64,000 bases of DNA from Vibrio rhizosphaerae (GCF_024347095.1 NZ_AP024903.1:2790001-2854000); one strand, 5' to 3'; positions 9,140-18,488 are shown, counted from the stretch's first letter. The notes: generated by a model from the sequence alone, not told the origin. Translations and numbers: made by a program.

Positions 9140-9922
9140 TTAAACCGGATACTGATGATACCCGAGTTGCTCAGAAATATTTTTGCCGGCCTGATGAAGT
9201 AACCCAACATAATAAGACATCCGTTTTTCATCAAAACGAATGGTTGGAAACGAAATCGACAACCCGGCAATAATATTCCCAAATCGGTCATAAACCGGCG
9301 CAGCGAGGCAACGCAAACCAGATTCTTGCTCTTCATTATCTTCAGCAAAATGTCTTTCTCTGACATACGCCAGTTCCGCTAACAACTGATCCACATTCTC
9401 TAATGTTTTATCGGTATGCTTCACAAACTCAACAGATTGAAGAACCTGACGCACAAAAGACTCATCACGCTCAGACAGTAAAACTTTACCAATTGCGGTA
9501 CTGTAGAGTGGATTACGTCGTCCGATACGGGACTGCATCCGTAAGTTATAGCCGGAATCAATCTTATGAATATAGATGATAGCGCCGTCGTCTAAAGCCC
9601 CCAAATGCACTGCTTCATTGGTTTTTTCAGAGATACAGTGCATCTCTTTATCAGCGAGAGAAACCAAATCAACGTACTCAAGGGATTTTGCACCAAGTTC
9701 AAACAGCTTAAGGGTCAGAGAATATTTATCCGCTTCTCCTTCCTGTGAGATATACCCGAGAGACTTCATCGTCTGCAAAAAGCGGTAGGTTGTTGCCTTA
9801 GACATCATGAGTCGTTGAGATAACTCAGATACACCGATTTCTTTTTGTTCACCTAACGCCTGAAGAATACTAAATACTTTCAATACCGAAGAAACGGCTT
9901 CTGGCTGGGTAGATTTTTGCAT
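9140..9922 (-). CDS. kdgR: IclR-family repressor of pectin catabolism, KdgR
   Basis: A 260-residue transcriptional repressor whose inducer is 2-keto-3-deoxygluconate. The N-terminal winged helix-turn-helix (SVLKVFSILQALGEQKEIGV through MMSKATTYRFLQTMKSLGYI) and the effector domain (HLGALDDGAIIYIHKIDS, SRIGRRNPLYSTAIGK, EDNEEQESGLRC, IAGLSISFPTIRF) closely resemble enterobacterial KdgR. The ATG at 9922 has AGG at 6 nt; a TTG six codons upstream is less likely. It is divergent from kduD with a 256-bp shared region holding a KdgR box. It probably controls all KdgR-box genes listed here. Confidence 0.95.
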   Translation of the reverse strand: MQKSTQPEAVSSVLKVFSILQALGEQKEIGVSELSQRLMMSKATTYRFLQTMKSLGYISQEGEADKYSLTLKLFELGAKSLEYVDLVSLADKEMHCISEKTNEAVHLGALDDGAIIYIHKIDSGYNLRMQSRIGRRNPLYSTAIGKVLLSERDESFVRQVLQSVEFVKHTDKTLENVDQLLAELAYVRERHFAEDNEEQESGLRCLAAPVYDRFGNIIAGLSISFPTIRFDEKRMSYYVGLLHQAGKNISEQLGYHQYPV

Positions 9923-10059
9923 GAATAACCTATTCCTCAAATTAGTCTTTTTTTCATTATAACGAAGAGAATTCAGAGGGCCAGTAATTTAAAAAAGGCA
10001 TTTCAAAAATTTAGAACCAACACAAGAATGACCCAAAATAAATACATGAATCATATTTT

Positions 10060-10076
10060 ATGAAAAACTGTTTCAA
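10060..10076 (+). promoter_or_regulatory. Putative KdgR operator upstream of kduD
   Basis: ATGAAAAACTGTTTCAA resembles the KdgR consensus (ATGAAACANYGTTTCAT) with small deviations. It lies in the kdgR-kduD divergent region, about 100 bp before kduD, and may repress both directions. Confidence 0.65.
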
Positions 10077-10178
10077 AAAAAATTGTCATCAATGTTTTTT
10101 TTGTGTAGTGTGATTCATACAAAACGTGAACGACCATGATTCATTCGCGCTGCATGTTACCACTGGAGGAAGCAGAAT

Positions 10179-10940
10179 ATGATTCTCGATTCATTCAACC
10201 TGCAAGGAAAGGTTGCAATCGTCACTGGATGTGACACCGGATTAGGTCAAGGAATGGCATTAGGTTTAGCAGGTGCTGGCTGTGATATTGTCGGAGTCAA
10301 TATTGCTCACCCGACTGAAACCATTGAAAAGGTTGAAGCGCTCGGCCGCAAGTTTGTTGCCATTCAAGCCAACCTGATGAAGCTGGACGATATCCCCAAT
10401 ATTATTGATCGTGCGGTTACTGAACTTGGTCACATTGATATTCTGATCAACAATGCTGGCATTATTCGCCGCAATGACGCGATCGAATTTTCAGAAAAAG
10501 ACTGGGATGATGTCATGGACATCAATGTGAAATCCGTTTTCTTTATGTCTCAGGCGGTTGCTAAACAATTTATTGCACAGGGTACTGGCGGCAAAATCAT
10601 TAATATCGCTTCTATGCTTTCTTTCCAAGGCGGTATTCGGGTTCCTTCATACACAGCATCCAAAAGTGGTGTAATGGGCATTACACGCTTAATGGCGAAT
10701 GAATGGGCACAGCATCAGATTAATGTCAACGCCATTGCCCCCGGCTATATGGCAACCAATAATACAGCAGCTCTCCGGGCTGATGAATCTCGTAACCAAG
10801 AAATCGTTGAACGAATTCCAGCGGCACGTTGGGGACTACCTGAAGACTTAGCTGGCCCTTGTGTATTCCTGGCATCGTCTGCGTCAGACTATATCAATGG
10901 CTATACCATTGCTGTTGATGGCGGCTGGCTCGCGCGTTAA
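10179..10940 (+). CDS. kduD: 2-dehydro-3-deoxy-D-gluconate 5-dehydrogenase KduD
   Basis: A 253-residue short-chain dehydrogenase that reduces 2,5-diketo-3-deoxygluconate to KDG with NAD(P)H. The cofactor motif TGCDTGLGQG is at residues 16-25, NNAG follows, and the catalytic Ser and YTASK are present. The C-terminus YINGYTIAVDGGWLAR is typical. RBS GGAGG precedes the ATG. It is the first gene of kduD-kdgF-isomerase. A 79-bp gap to kdgF contains an imperfect 10-bp hairpin. Confidence 0.93.
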   Translation: MILDSFNLQGKVAIVTGCDTGLGQGMALGLAGAGCDIVGVNIAHPTETIEKVEALGRKFVAIQANLMKLDDIPNIIDRAVTELGHIDILINNAGIIRRNDAIEFSEKDWDDVMDINVKSVFFMSQAVAKQFIAQGTGGKIINIASMLSFQGGIRVPSYTASKSGVMGITRLMANEWAQHQINVNAIAPGYMATNNTAALRADESRNQEIVERIPAARWGLPEDLAGPCVFLASSASDYINGYTIAVDGGWLAR

Positions 10941-11019
10941 TTTGGAGCCATAGACAGAATCGGGAATCTGCAATGATTTCCGATTGATGAACCTTCAATC
11001 CAGTTAAAGAGGGGAAAAA

Positions 11020-11346
11020 ATGTTCGTTTATAACCAAGATGTCGCGCTGGAAGATCTTGGGAGTGGTGTGTCACGGAAAATACTCGCCTACAGCGATAAT
11101 ATCATGAGCGTTGAAGTTCATTTTGAAAAAGGCGCTGTTGGTCCGATGCATAACCACCCCCACGAACAACTGACTTATGTATTATCCGGTGAATTTGAAT
11201 TTACGATTGGCGATGAAACAAAAATCGTCAAAGCTGGAGACGTGCTTTATAAAGAGCCGAATGTCATGCACGGGTGTGTCTGTCTCGAGCCCGGCGTGTT
11301 ACTCGATAACTTTACACCGATGCGGCAAGATTTCCTCAAATCATAA
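11020..11346 (+). CDS. kdgF: Cupin KdgF, uronate ring-opening enzyme
   Basis: A 108-residue single-domain cupin that speeds conversion of 4,5-unsaturated galacturonate to the linear 5-keto-4-deoxyuronate. The metal-binding set HNHPHEQ (His44, His46, His48, Gln50) and His84 in MHGC are all visible. RBS GAGGGG precedes the ATG. Its position directly after kduD and before the sugar isomerase fits a role between the lyases and the isomerase. Confidence 0.93.
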   Translation: MFVYNQDVALEDLGSGVSRKILAYSDNIMSVEVHFEKGAVGPMHNHPHEQLTYVLSGEFEFTIGDETKIVKAGDVLYKEPNVMHGCVCLEPGVLLDNFTPMRQDFLKS

Positions 11347-11382
11347 ATCTATATTGCGGTATTCAACCGCAGGAGCATAAAC

Positions 11383-12024
11383 ATGAAAATCGCGTTAATG
11401 ATGGAAAACAGTCAAGCGGCTAAAAACGCTGTGGTCCTGAATGAGTTGACTCAAGTCGTGACACCACAAGGTGACTCAGTCTACAACGTGGGGATGAGTG
11501 ATGAAAACGATCACCACCTGACTTACATTCATCTTGGCATCATGGCCAGTCTGCTGCTCAATTCAGAAGCCGTAGATTTCGTTGTGGCCGGATGTGGTAC
11601 GGGTCAGGGAGCAATGATGTCTCTCAACATTCATCCGGGTGTTGTCTGTGGATACTGTCTGGAACCATCGGATGCATTTCTGTTCAATCAGATCAACAAC
11701 GGTAATGCACTTTCACTCGCCTTTGCCAAAGGCTATGGCTGGGGAGCAGAACTCAATATCCGCTATATTTTTGAAAAAGCATTCACCACTGGCGAACGTG
11801 GACAGGGTTACCCACTGGAGCGCGCAGCACCACAAAAGCAAAATGCCGGAATCCTGAATCAGGTCAAATCTGCGGTTGTTAAAGATAACTATCTCGATAC
11901 ATTAAAAGCCATTGATCAAGAACTGGTCAAAACAGCTGTATCAGGACCACGTTTCCAAGAATGTTTCTTCGACAATTGTAAAAAGCCAGACATTGCCGCG
12001 TATGTGCGTGACTTGCTGAAATAG
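11383..12024 (+). CDS. RpiB/LacA/LacB-family sugar isomerase, likely DhuI-type ketol-isomerase
   Basis: A 213-residue protein with the RpiB/LacAB fold. It starts KIALMMENSQAAKN and contains the family core VDFVVAGCGTGQGAMMSLN with the active-site Cys. The C-terminus is longer than in RpiB and ends with a Cys-containing FQECFFDNCKKPD segment. Streptococcal DhuI, of this family, isomerises 4-deoxy-L-threo-5-hexosulose uronate to diketo-deoxygluconate. No kduI is seen here, so this gene probably supplies that step (inference). It is 36 bp after kdgF and is followed by a terminator. Confidence 0.8.
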   Translation: MKIALMMENSQAAKNAVVLNELTQVVTPQGDSVYNVGMSDENDHHLTYIHLGIMASLLLNSEAVDFVVAGCGTGQGAMMSLNIHPGVVCGYCLEPSDAFLFNQINNGNALSLAFAKGYGWGAELNIRYIFEKAFTTGERGQGYPLERAAPQKQNAGILNQVKSAVVKDNYLDTLKAIDQELVKTAVSGPRFQECFFDNCKKPDIAAYVRDLLK

Positions 12025-12070
12025 TTTCACTGATTTGTTCTACCTACCAAAGATTAAGAATCAGTTGCTT

Positions 12071-12097
12071 GTCAGCCTGTCATAGGCTGACTTTTTC
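12071..12097 (+). terminator. Intrinsic terminator after the kduD-kdgF-isomerase operon
   Basis: GTCAGCCT and AGGCTGAC pair around GTCAT and are followed by TTTTTCTG, 47 bp after the isomerase stop. Confidence 0.85.
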
Positions 12098-12181
12098 TGT
12101 ACCTGACACCCAGAAACGATGACGTGTGAGTTTTGATGTCTCGTGCGAAGAATCAATAATCAAAGATCTTAATCACATAAA

Positions 12182-12200
12182 AATGAAACCTTATTTTATT
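12182..12200 (+). promoter_or_regulatory. Putative KdgR operator upstream of kdgK
   Basis: AATGAAACCTTATTTTATT matches the left half of the KdgR consensus perfectly and the right half weakly. It is 60 bp before kdgK and after a terminator, where a new promoter is needed. Confidence 0.5.
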
Positions 12201-12259
12201 TTTAAATCAATAAAAAATAAGATAGCCTTTTATTCGGTTGTTATTCTCAGGAGCTTCTT

Positions 12260-13204
12260 ATGTTGCCAATAACTCAGGTCGCCATTATTGGTGAATGTAT
12301 GGTTGAATTGCGGCGAACCAATCATCGGGTCGAACAAGGGTTTGGCGGGGATACACTCAACACCGCGATCTATCTGTCGAGATTAACGCATTCGCAAGGG
12401 ATTACCACCGCTTATGTGACAGGCTTGGGAAAAGACCCATTCAGTCAAGATATGCTCAACGCCTGGCAACAGGAAGGCATTGATACCCGGATGGTTGACA
12501 TCTCCCCTGACAAATTACCGGGCATTTATGCGATAGAAACCGCAGACGATGGTGAGCGTAGCTTTTTCTACTGGCGTAATGACTCTGCGGCTAAGTATTG
12601 GTTACGACAGCAAACGCCAACCGAGCTTGCAGCACGTTTAGCACAACATGGTTTAATTTACTTAAGTGGTATTAGTCTGGCAATTCTGCCTTCAGACTGC
12701 CGCGAAATTTTACTTGAATCACTGCGCCTCTGTCATCAAGATGGAATAGCCATTGCGTTTGATAATAATTACCGCCCAACGTTATGGGAAAATGCAACGG
12801 AAGCCCAACATTGGTACACCCAAGTATTAGCGATTACCGATTATGCGTTCCTGACATTTGATGATGAAACGGCGCTTTGGGGAGATACTCAAATCAGTCA
12901 GACACTTGCGCGGACGCAAGGGCTCGGAGTGAAAGAGATTGTGATTAAACAGGGCGGAGAGGCTTGTATCGTCGCTTGCGATTCATCTCAATGGTCGGTC
13001 TCCCCTGAGCCGGTTAAACAGATCGTGGACACAACGGCAGCCGGTGATTCTTTCAGTGCCGGATATCTCGCCGCCCGCCTGTTAGGCAAATCCTGTGAAG
13101 CATCTGCCCGGTCAGCGCATCAGCTGGCAGGATTGGTGATTCAACATCGTGGCGCGATTATTCCTCAACAGCACATGCCGAAGATTGACAGTCAGTCCGT
13201 GTAG
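12260..13204 (+). CDS. kdgK: 2-dehydro-3-deoxygluconokinase
   Basis: A 314-residue PfkB/ribokinase-family enzyme phosphorylating KDG to KDPG. N-terminal IIGECMVELRR and GFGGDTLNTAIYLSRL (substrate site) and C-terminal VDTTAAGDSFSAGYLAARL (PfkB signature 2 with the catalytic Asp) are clear. RBS AGGAG precedes the ATG. It is followed 57 bp later by eda, so the two final steps form one operon with their own KdgR box. Confidence 0.95.
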   Translation: MLPITQVAIIGECMVELRRTNHRVEQGFGGDTLNTAIYLSRLTHSQGITTAYVTGLGKDPFSQDMLNAWQQEGIDTRMVDISPDKLPGIYAIETADDGERSFFYWRNDSAAKYWLRQQTPTELAARLAQHGLIYLSGISLAILPSDCREILLESLRLCHQDGIAIAFDNNYRPTLWENATEAQHWYTQVLAITDYAFLTFDDETALWGDTQISQTLARTQGLGVKEIVIKQGGEACIVACDSSQWSVSPEPVKQIVDTTAAGDSFSAGYLAARLLGKSCEASARSAHQLAGLVIQHRGAIIPQQHMPKIDSQSV

Positions 13205-13260
13205 GGACAGATGAAGCTGTATGGATATAACACCAAGCATTTGAAAATAAGGGAAAAAAA

Positions 13261-13884
13261 ATGAAAACACTCGAACAGCAGTTAGCCACCATCCGGGTTA
13301 TCCCGGTCATTGCGCTGGAAGATGCACAAAAAGCCGTCAAACTGGCTCAGGTTCTGATCGAAAACGGACTTCCTTGTGCTGAAGTAACCTTTCGCACAGC
13401 ACAAGCGGCACAAGCCATCGCCAATATGCGTGAAGCTTATCCAGACATGCTAATCGGGGCCGGAACAGTGCTAACAACCGCTCAGGTAGATGCAGCGATC
13501 ACGGCAGGCGTAGACTTTATTGTTAGCCCGGGCTTGAACCCAACCACGGTAAAATATTGCCAGCAGAGACAAATCGCCATTATCCCGGGAGTCAATAACC
13601 CAAGTCTGGTTGAACAGGCTATGGAAATGGGACTGAAAACACTCAAGTTCTTCCCGGCTGAACCATCGGGCGGTACTGCCATGCTCAAAGCACTCTCAGC
13701 CGTTTATCCTGTCCAATTTATGCCTACCGGCGGTATTAGTCCTCAGAATATTAAAACCTATCTGGATATCAAAAGTGTGCTGGCTTGCGGTGGGACATGG
13801 ATGGTTCCGAATCAACTCATCAATGATGAAAAATGGGATGAACTGGCCGCGCTGGTCAAAGAAGTTGCCACAATCATCGGCTGA
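13261..13884 (+). CDS. eda: KDPG aldolase
   Basis: A 207-residue class I aldolase splitting KDPG to pyruvate and glyceraldehyde-3-phosphate. The catalytic Glu41 in AEVTFRT and Schiff-base Lys129 in TLKFFPAEPSGG are present, with phosphate-binding GGIS and CGGTWM downstream. The length is usual (about 205-213). RBS AAGGG precedes the ATG. It is the last gene of kdgK-eda, followed by a bidirectional terminator. Confidence 0.96.
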   Translation: MKTLEQQLATIRVIPVIALEDAQKAVKLAQVLIENGLPCAEVTFRTAQAAQAIANMREAYPDMLIGAGTVLTTAQVDAAITAGVDFIVSPGLNPTTVKYCQQRQIAIIPGVNNPSLVEQAMEMGLKTLKFFPAEPSGGTAMLKALSAVYPVQFMPTGGISPQNIKTYLDIKSVLACGGTWMVPNQLINDEKWDELAALVKEVATIIG

Positions 13885-13908
13885 TCGCACAGCCATATCT
13901 CTCTTTCA

Positions 13909-13946
13909 AAAAAAGCACCTGTGTTACTGACTCAGGTGCTTTTTTG
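13909..13946. terminator. Bidirectional terminator between eda and the MATE gene
   Basis: AAAAAGCACCTG pairs with CAGGTGCTTTTT around an 11-nt loop. The A-run on one side and T-run on the other allow use from both strands. It lies between convergent operons. Confidence 0.9.
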
Positions 13947-15395
13947 CTAGTTTACTCTGGGTGAATGTCGCCGATAAACACTTAGCCACCCTTGGGTCAC
14001 CATCCGATAAAAATAAATACTGCCACGGATCCACCAGTCGGCATACATCCCCAGCCAGACACCATAGATATTCATTCCCAGCGTAATCCCGAGAAAATAT
14101 CCCAGTATCATCCGTCCGCCCCACATGCTGGCAATCGCAACCCACATACAGAATGTTGCATCTCTCGCCCCTTTAAATGCTGCCGGTAAAACAAAAGAAG
14201 CGCCCCAAACTGGTGTCATGAGTGCATTGATCAACAGCAAATGGGTGACCACACCGACCACTTGATCGTCAGCAATATAAAAACGGGCAATTGTTTCAGC
14301 CATTGGCACAATCAGACACGCAAACAACGTCAACAGCCCGGTGGCAAGCCAGAAAATTAACTTCATTTCCTGAGATGCAACATTCGGTTTATGCTGCCCC
14401 AGACGTTTGCCAATTAATACTGTCGATGTCATCGCTAATGTATTACCGGGGATATTTAACAGTAGCAATACCGAAAAGGTCACAACATTCCCCGCCATCG
14501 CAACCGTCCCCATACCGGCAACCATGATCTGCGTGATCAGTTTGCCCAGATTAAACATCAGCGACTCAACACTGGATGGAATGCCGATCGCCAGAATCTC
14601 CACCAGTGTTTCTCGCTGAAAAGGGCGGAAGTACTGCTGAAGCCGCACCCGAAGCACTGAATTTTTCACCAGACAAACCAAGATAAGGAGCGCCCCCATC
14701 CATCGGGCAGCAATGATGCCGATACCTGAACCAACCACGCCCAAACCACTCCAGCTCCCGGGAAAAAACGCATCAGTCCCATAAATCAACGGGTAACTGA
14801 ACGCAACATTGAGTAGATTCATCAGAATATTACTGAGCGCCGGCAGACGAGAATTTCCGACGGCTCGCAGCACCCCACTACCAGCGAGTGTGATAGCTAA
14901 GGCCGGGTAGCTGAAAACGATAAGCTGCAGATAGAGCTCACTCAAATTCATGACCTGTTCGGTTGCCCCATAAGCAACGACTGAGATAACCGGTGTAACC
15001 AGACAATAGATCAGCACTAAAGCGCACAGGCTCATCAGGACACTTAATGACATCACCTGACTGGCACAATCCTCGGCTTTTTGTCGATCCAAGCGGCCAA
15101 AAGCTTGTGCGATCACCACCGATCCCCCCAAGGCAATCGCAGACAGCAGTGAAATGACGACCCAAGTGATACTATCCGTAATCCCCACGGCAGCCGTCTC
15201 TTGTGCCCCGAGTCGGCTCACCAGAATCGTACTGATGATGCCCATCATGACCACACAAGTCAGTTCAATAAAAATCGGCCAGGTAAATGGCCAAATATCC
15301 CGTTGAAATAACACCCAATACCGATGACGTATCACCCTCCGCAGGCCGGGATAAGCGAGTGCGGATCTGATTTGATTGACACATTTGGGATTCAC
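13947..15395 (-). CDS. MATE-family multidrug/metabolite transporter
   Basis: A 482-residue integral membrane protein with about 12 transmembrane segments and two-fold repeated MATE motifs (WPIFIELTCVVMMGIISTIL near residue 38, GSGVLRAVGNSR and GAARD-like AFKGARDATF). MATE proteins are Na+- or H+-coupled exporters. It starts with GTG at 15395 overlapping the pelW TGA (GTGA), so it is translationally coupled to the togMNAB-pelW operon. Its substrate is unknown. Export of a pectin-derived or plant compound is a guess from context. Confidence 0.88.
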   Translation of the reverse strand: MNPKCVNQIRSALAYPGLRRVIRHRYWVLFQRDIWPFTWPIFIELTCVVMMGIISTILVSRLGAQETAAVGITDSITWVVISLLSAIALGGSVVIAQAFGRLDRQKAEDCASQVMSLSVLMSLCALVLIYCLVTPVISVVAYGATEQVMNLSELYLQLIVFSYPALAITLAGSGVLRAVGNSRLPALSNILMNLLNVAFSYPLIYGTDAFFPGSWSGLGVVGSGIGIIAARWMGALLILVCLVKNSVLRVRLQQYFRPFQRETLVEILAIGIPSSVESLMFNLGKLITQIMVAGMGTVAMAGNVVTFSVLLLLNIPGNTLAMTSTVLIGKRLGQHKPNVASQEMKLIFWLATGLLTLFACLIVPMAETIARFYIADDQVVGVVTHLLLINALMTPVWGASFVLPAAFKGARDATFCMWVAIASMWGGRMILGYFLGITLGMNIYGVWLGMYADWWIRGSIYFYRMVTQGWLSVYRRHSPRVN

Positions 15396-17062
15396 ACATT
15401 GGGTCCTGTTACCATAGCCATCTCAGGATAAGGCTGGTCATAAATGACATCGCGGTCGTAAACAATTTTGATGTCTCCGTGAATACGTTGTTCCCCGTGT
15501 AAATAGCCACCGGTCGAGAATAATGGCGGGAGCTGTGCATAGCACTGTTGATATGCCGCTTCAATCGCAACTAAGGCATAGGGAATCGGGTCATCGAGCC
15601 GTGCATTCTCCTGTTGAGAGTGCGCAATAAACAATCCACTCTCGGCATGGTAATGGTGTGCCAACAGATTCTCAGCCACCGCATCGGCCAAATGCAACAC
15701 ATCAGCAGTGGGATGGTATTGATTCAGCTCTAACAGGGCAAAAATCAAATATGCCGATGCGCACGTCGTTGTTTGAGCAAGATGAACCGGAGCAAGTGTC
15801 GCCGGATCAAGTTCTCCTAAATTAAAGCGCGCAAACATACGGCTCACCAGTTGGTATAATTCAGGATCCTCCGTCAAAAATGCGGCTTTCATTAACGGCA
15901 ACAAATAAGCCGGGTCGGCAGGCTGACGCGTTAAGGTTGTCCCTTTATCGCCGTAGTAGCCATCCCGGACGAAGGTATAGCCAGTCATATCTAATCCGCT
16001 ATTCCACATAGGAATCATGAGGTTATCCGGTTCATCCCATGCATAACGAAAATAAGCTTTCAATCCGTCACTCACCCATTCAAGCCACTGCCGATCACCG
16101 ACTTGCTCGGCACAAGCCATCATCGCCAGCGGGTTATCCATAATGAGCGGCCAACAATCACGAAACAGGACATTGGCCTCACGGGCAATCTCGCCAAACT
16201 CAAGACCAAACTGGCGGGCAGCCCGATCGCCAAACCAAGAATAAGTTAAACGATCATTATCCGGGACCGGTTCTCGCTGCTGTGGAGAAGAAAACTGGTA
16301 AACCGGCATCCCGGTCGCAGGATGACGAGCTAAAACAAACTGATGATATAAGTGCTTGGCCCAGTTTAAAGCATCCTCATCACCGCTATAGCGGTAGTAA
16401 TGTACCGCGGCATAGATCAGATCGGTTGAGGCATTAACAAACGTTAAACCGACCGTCTCCGGCAATTGCGGCCATTGGCGGGGATCAACGACCGGCTCAG
16501 GCGTGTGCTGTTGAAAAATATTCTCGGGAAACGGCTGACCATACTCACCGTGTCGAGTGAGATCCAGTTTTTGCCAGTCGGTGACATGGGCAGCCCAGAA
16601 TCCTTTCAGATAATTCGTCGTCACCTCAGGGCGAATTTGATGTAGCAGGTCATAATAAGGAAAATGATGTTTCAGCTCATGTACCTGTGCTTTACTCTCC
16701 GGTCCTTCCGGATGACCGGAATGCAGATCAACAAACCGATGGCCACCCCAGTGAAATAATCCACTGTGCGGATCAACATGGTGATCCAGAAAATGGGCTG
16801 TCGTCTCTTGTGCCTGTTGTAGAAAAGTCTTATCTCCGGTGACGATACTGATTGCTGTCAGCCCACGCATCAGATTTTGCTGACTGGCAAAGTTACTCAT
16901 CGCCACACGCCGGCCATCGGGGTAGGTCCAACAAACCGGCTCACCGGAGGTGACACAAATGCCATCCGCCAGCAGTGGCGAAGCATCAGCATGTGCCAAT
17001 GTCAGCGCTTGCTGATAAAACCGAGTCACAAGCGCCAGACGCGAATGTCGCAATGCAGACAT
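15392..17062 (-). CDS. pelW: Pectate disaccharide-lyase, polysaccharide lyase family 2 (PelW-like)
   Basis: A 556-residue protein without a signal peptide, as expected for the cytoplasmic exo-acting PL2 enzyme that releases unsaturated digalacturonate from imported oligogalacturonides. Recognisable PL2 segments are SNFASQQNLMRGLTAISIVTG, HHFPYYDLLHQI, YFRYAWDEPDNLMIPMWNSG and QTTTCASAYLIFALLELN. The length is close to PelW (about 540-570). RBS GGAGG precedes the ATG. The order togM-togN-togA-togB-pelW equals that of Dickeya, with MATE added. Confidence 0.9.
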   Translation of the reverse strand: MSALRHSRLALVTRFYQQALTLAHADASPLLADGICVTSGEPVCWTYPDGRRVAMSNFASQQNLMRGLTAISIVTGDKTFLQQAQETTAHFLDHHVDPHSGLFHWGGHRFVDLHSGHPEGPESKAQVHELKHHFPYYDLLHQIRPEVTTNYLKGFWAAHVTDWQKLDLTRHGEYGQPFPENIFQQHTPEPVVDPRQWPQLPETVGLTFVNASTDLIYAAVHYYRYSGDEDALNWAKHLYHQFVLARHPATGMPVYQFSSPQQREPVPDNDRLTYSWFGDRAARQFGLEFGEIAREANVLFRDCWPLIMDNPLAMMACAEQVGDRQWLEWVSDGLKAYFRYAWDEPDNLMIPMWNSGLDMTGYTFVRDGYYGDKGTTLTRQPADPAYLLPLMKAAFLTEDPELYQLVSRMFARFNLGELDPATLAPVHLAQTTTCASAYLIFALLELNQYHPTADVLHLADAVAENLLAHHYHAESGLFIAHSQQENARLDDPIPYALVAIEAAYQQCYAQLPPLFSTGGYLHGEQRIHGDIKIVYDRDVIYDQPYPEMAMVTGPNV

Positions 17063-17087
17063 GCAAATCCTCCAATTTAAAATAGAT

Positions 17088-17110
17088 ATAGCCCCGTGAC
17101 CGGGGCTTTT
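17088..17110 (-). other. Intercistronic hairpin between togB and pelW
   Basis: AGCCCCG and CGGGGCT form a 7-bp stem around a 4-nt loop at 17090-17107. On the coding (minus) strand no T-run follows. It may therefore protect the 3' end of togB mRNA or attenuate transcription, rather than terminate fully. Confidence 0.6.
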
Positions 17111-17166
17111 ATCGAATGGAAATACAGTATAAAAACGCCACTCATCCGGCGAACAGAACCATGTTG

Positions 17167-18447
17167 CTAATCAGCAATCCGTTTTAATACCCGGTTGCCA
17201 CGCCGCAGAAAACCTTTCGCTGCACCTTCAACATCGGTCTGACCATAATCCAACTGCTGCATTGACTCTTCAAATAACTCCAGCAACTGTGCATTATCGG
17301 TATAGGGTGTCGGGATAATATGCTTCGGCAACTGCTGAGCTAAACGATAGCCTTGATAAGGCAAGCTTTTGTCATCAATCTGACCATCATCCTGTAAGGT
17401 TTTAAATCCTGCCAGACTGATGGGCATACCACGAGCCAAGCCCATCGCTTTTACCCCGGCCGGATCATTGAGCAAGAAATCAACCAACAAAGCAGCTTCT
17501 TTCGGATGTTTGGTATTCCGCCCGATAGAAAACATCATCGAAGGTCTTGCTAACAACCCTGAGTCCGTTGCCCCGTCAAGCATCGGATAGGGGCCAAGTT
17601 CCAGAGTCATCGGTGGCGCTAAGTTCGCTGCATATTTACCAATCGCGGTATCCCACATATACAACCCGCCAAAACGACCATCGATCCACGGACGCATTTC
17701 GTACATGTTCCCTTTTCCGTAAGACGCAAACTCTTTGGTTGACGGGAACAGATGACTTTTAACCTGATCGACATAAAGCTGGAAGAACTGTGTCATCTCT
17801 TCTTGGTTGAAGTTGATCAGGTTGGTGTCGTGATTAATGATATCTTTGCCATATTTCTGAATAAAATAAGAACGGTTCATGGCAAAAACATCACGCGCTT
17901 CAATGACCAACGGATAGTAGTCATCCCCAAGCTTTTCTTTGAAAGCCTGTCCGACTTTCATCAATTCGTCCCATGAGTGAGGATAACCAACGCCAGCTTT
18001 CATCCACATATTGCGATTATAAAAGAATACACGGGAAGTCATGCTGACCGGCAACCCATTCAGTTTGCCATCAATGGTCGTCAGGCCGAGCGCACCGGGG
18101 AAATTAAACAAATGCAGCGTTTCAGCCTGAGCATTCATATCATAAAACCCATTCCCGTCGCGGGAAAAGAGCGGCATCCAGTTCCAGTTCGTCTGCATCA
18201 CATCCGGTTCAGTATTGCCCGCAATTTGTGTCGTCAGACGAGATAAATGCCCGTCCCAGCCGGTGTATTCACCTTTGACTTTAATATCAGGATATTTTTC
18301 CTGAAATTTTTCCAATGCCTGTAACGTAGCCTGATGGCGGTTATTCCCCCCCCACCATGACATGCGTAGTTCTGTTTGAGCCTGAACCGCCACAGAAGCG
18401 GTTGCAATAACAGCAGAAATCAGTGTAGTCAGTACCTTTTTATTCAT
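17167..18447 (-). CDS. togB: Oligogalacturonide ABC transporter, periplasmic binding protein TogB
   Basis: A 426-residue extracellular solute-binding protein of the CUT1 carbohydrate class. The signal peptide is residues 1-23 (MNKKVLTTLISAVIATASVAVQA), followed by TELRMSWWGGNNRHQATLQAL, the characteristic start of TogB. It binds oligogalacturonides for TogMN. It lies 41 bp after togA in the togMNAB-pelW operon. Confidence 0.92.
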   Translation of the reverse strand: MNKKVLTTLISAVIATASVAVQAQTELRMSWWGGNNRHQATLQALEKFQEKYPDIKVKGEYTGWDGHLSRLTTQIAGNTEPDVMQTNWNWMPLFSRDGNGFYDMNAQAETLHLFNFPGALGLTTIDGKLNGLPVSMTSRVFFYNRNMWMKAGVGYPHSWDELMKVGQAFKEKLGDDYYPLVIEARDVFAMNRSYFIQKYGKDIINHDTNLINFNQEEMTQFFQLYVDQVKSHLFPSTKEFASYGKGNMYEMRPWIDGRFGGLYMWDTAIGKYAANLAPPMTLELGPYPMLDGATDSGLLARPSMMFSIGRNTKHPKEAALLVDFLLNDPAGVKAMGLARGMPISLAGFKTLQDDGQIDDKSLPYQGYRLAQQLPKHIIPTPYTDNAQLLELFEESMQQLDYGQTDVEGAAKGFLRRGNRVLKRIAD

Positions 18448-18488
18448 GGATTAGTCTCCAAATAAGTGATTGTTATTCTCCAGTTTAT

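Noticed and set aside
9960..10178. CRP site in the kdgR-kduD region
   Set aside because: TGTGA half-sites occur, but no acceptable TGTGA-N6-TCACA pair was found.
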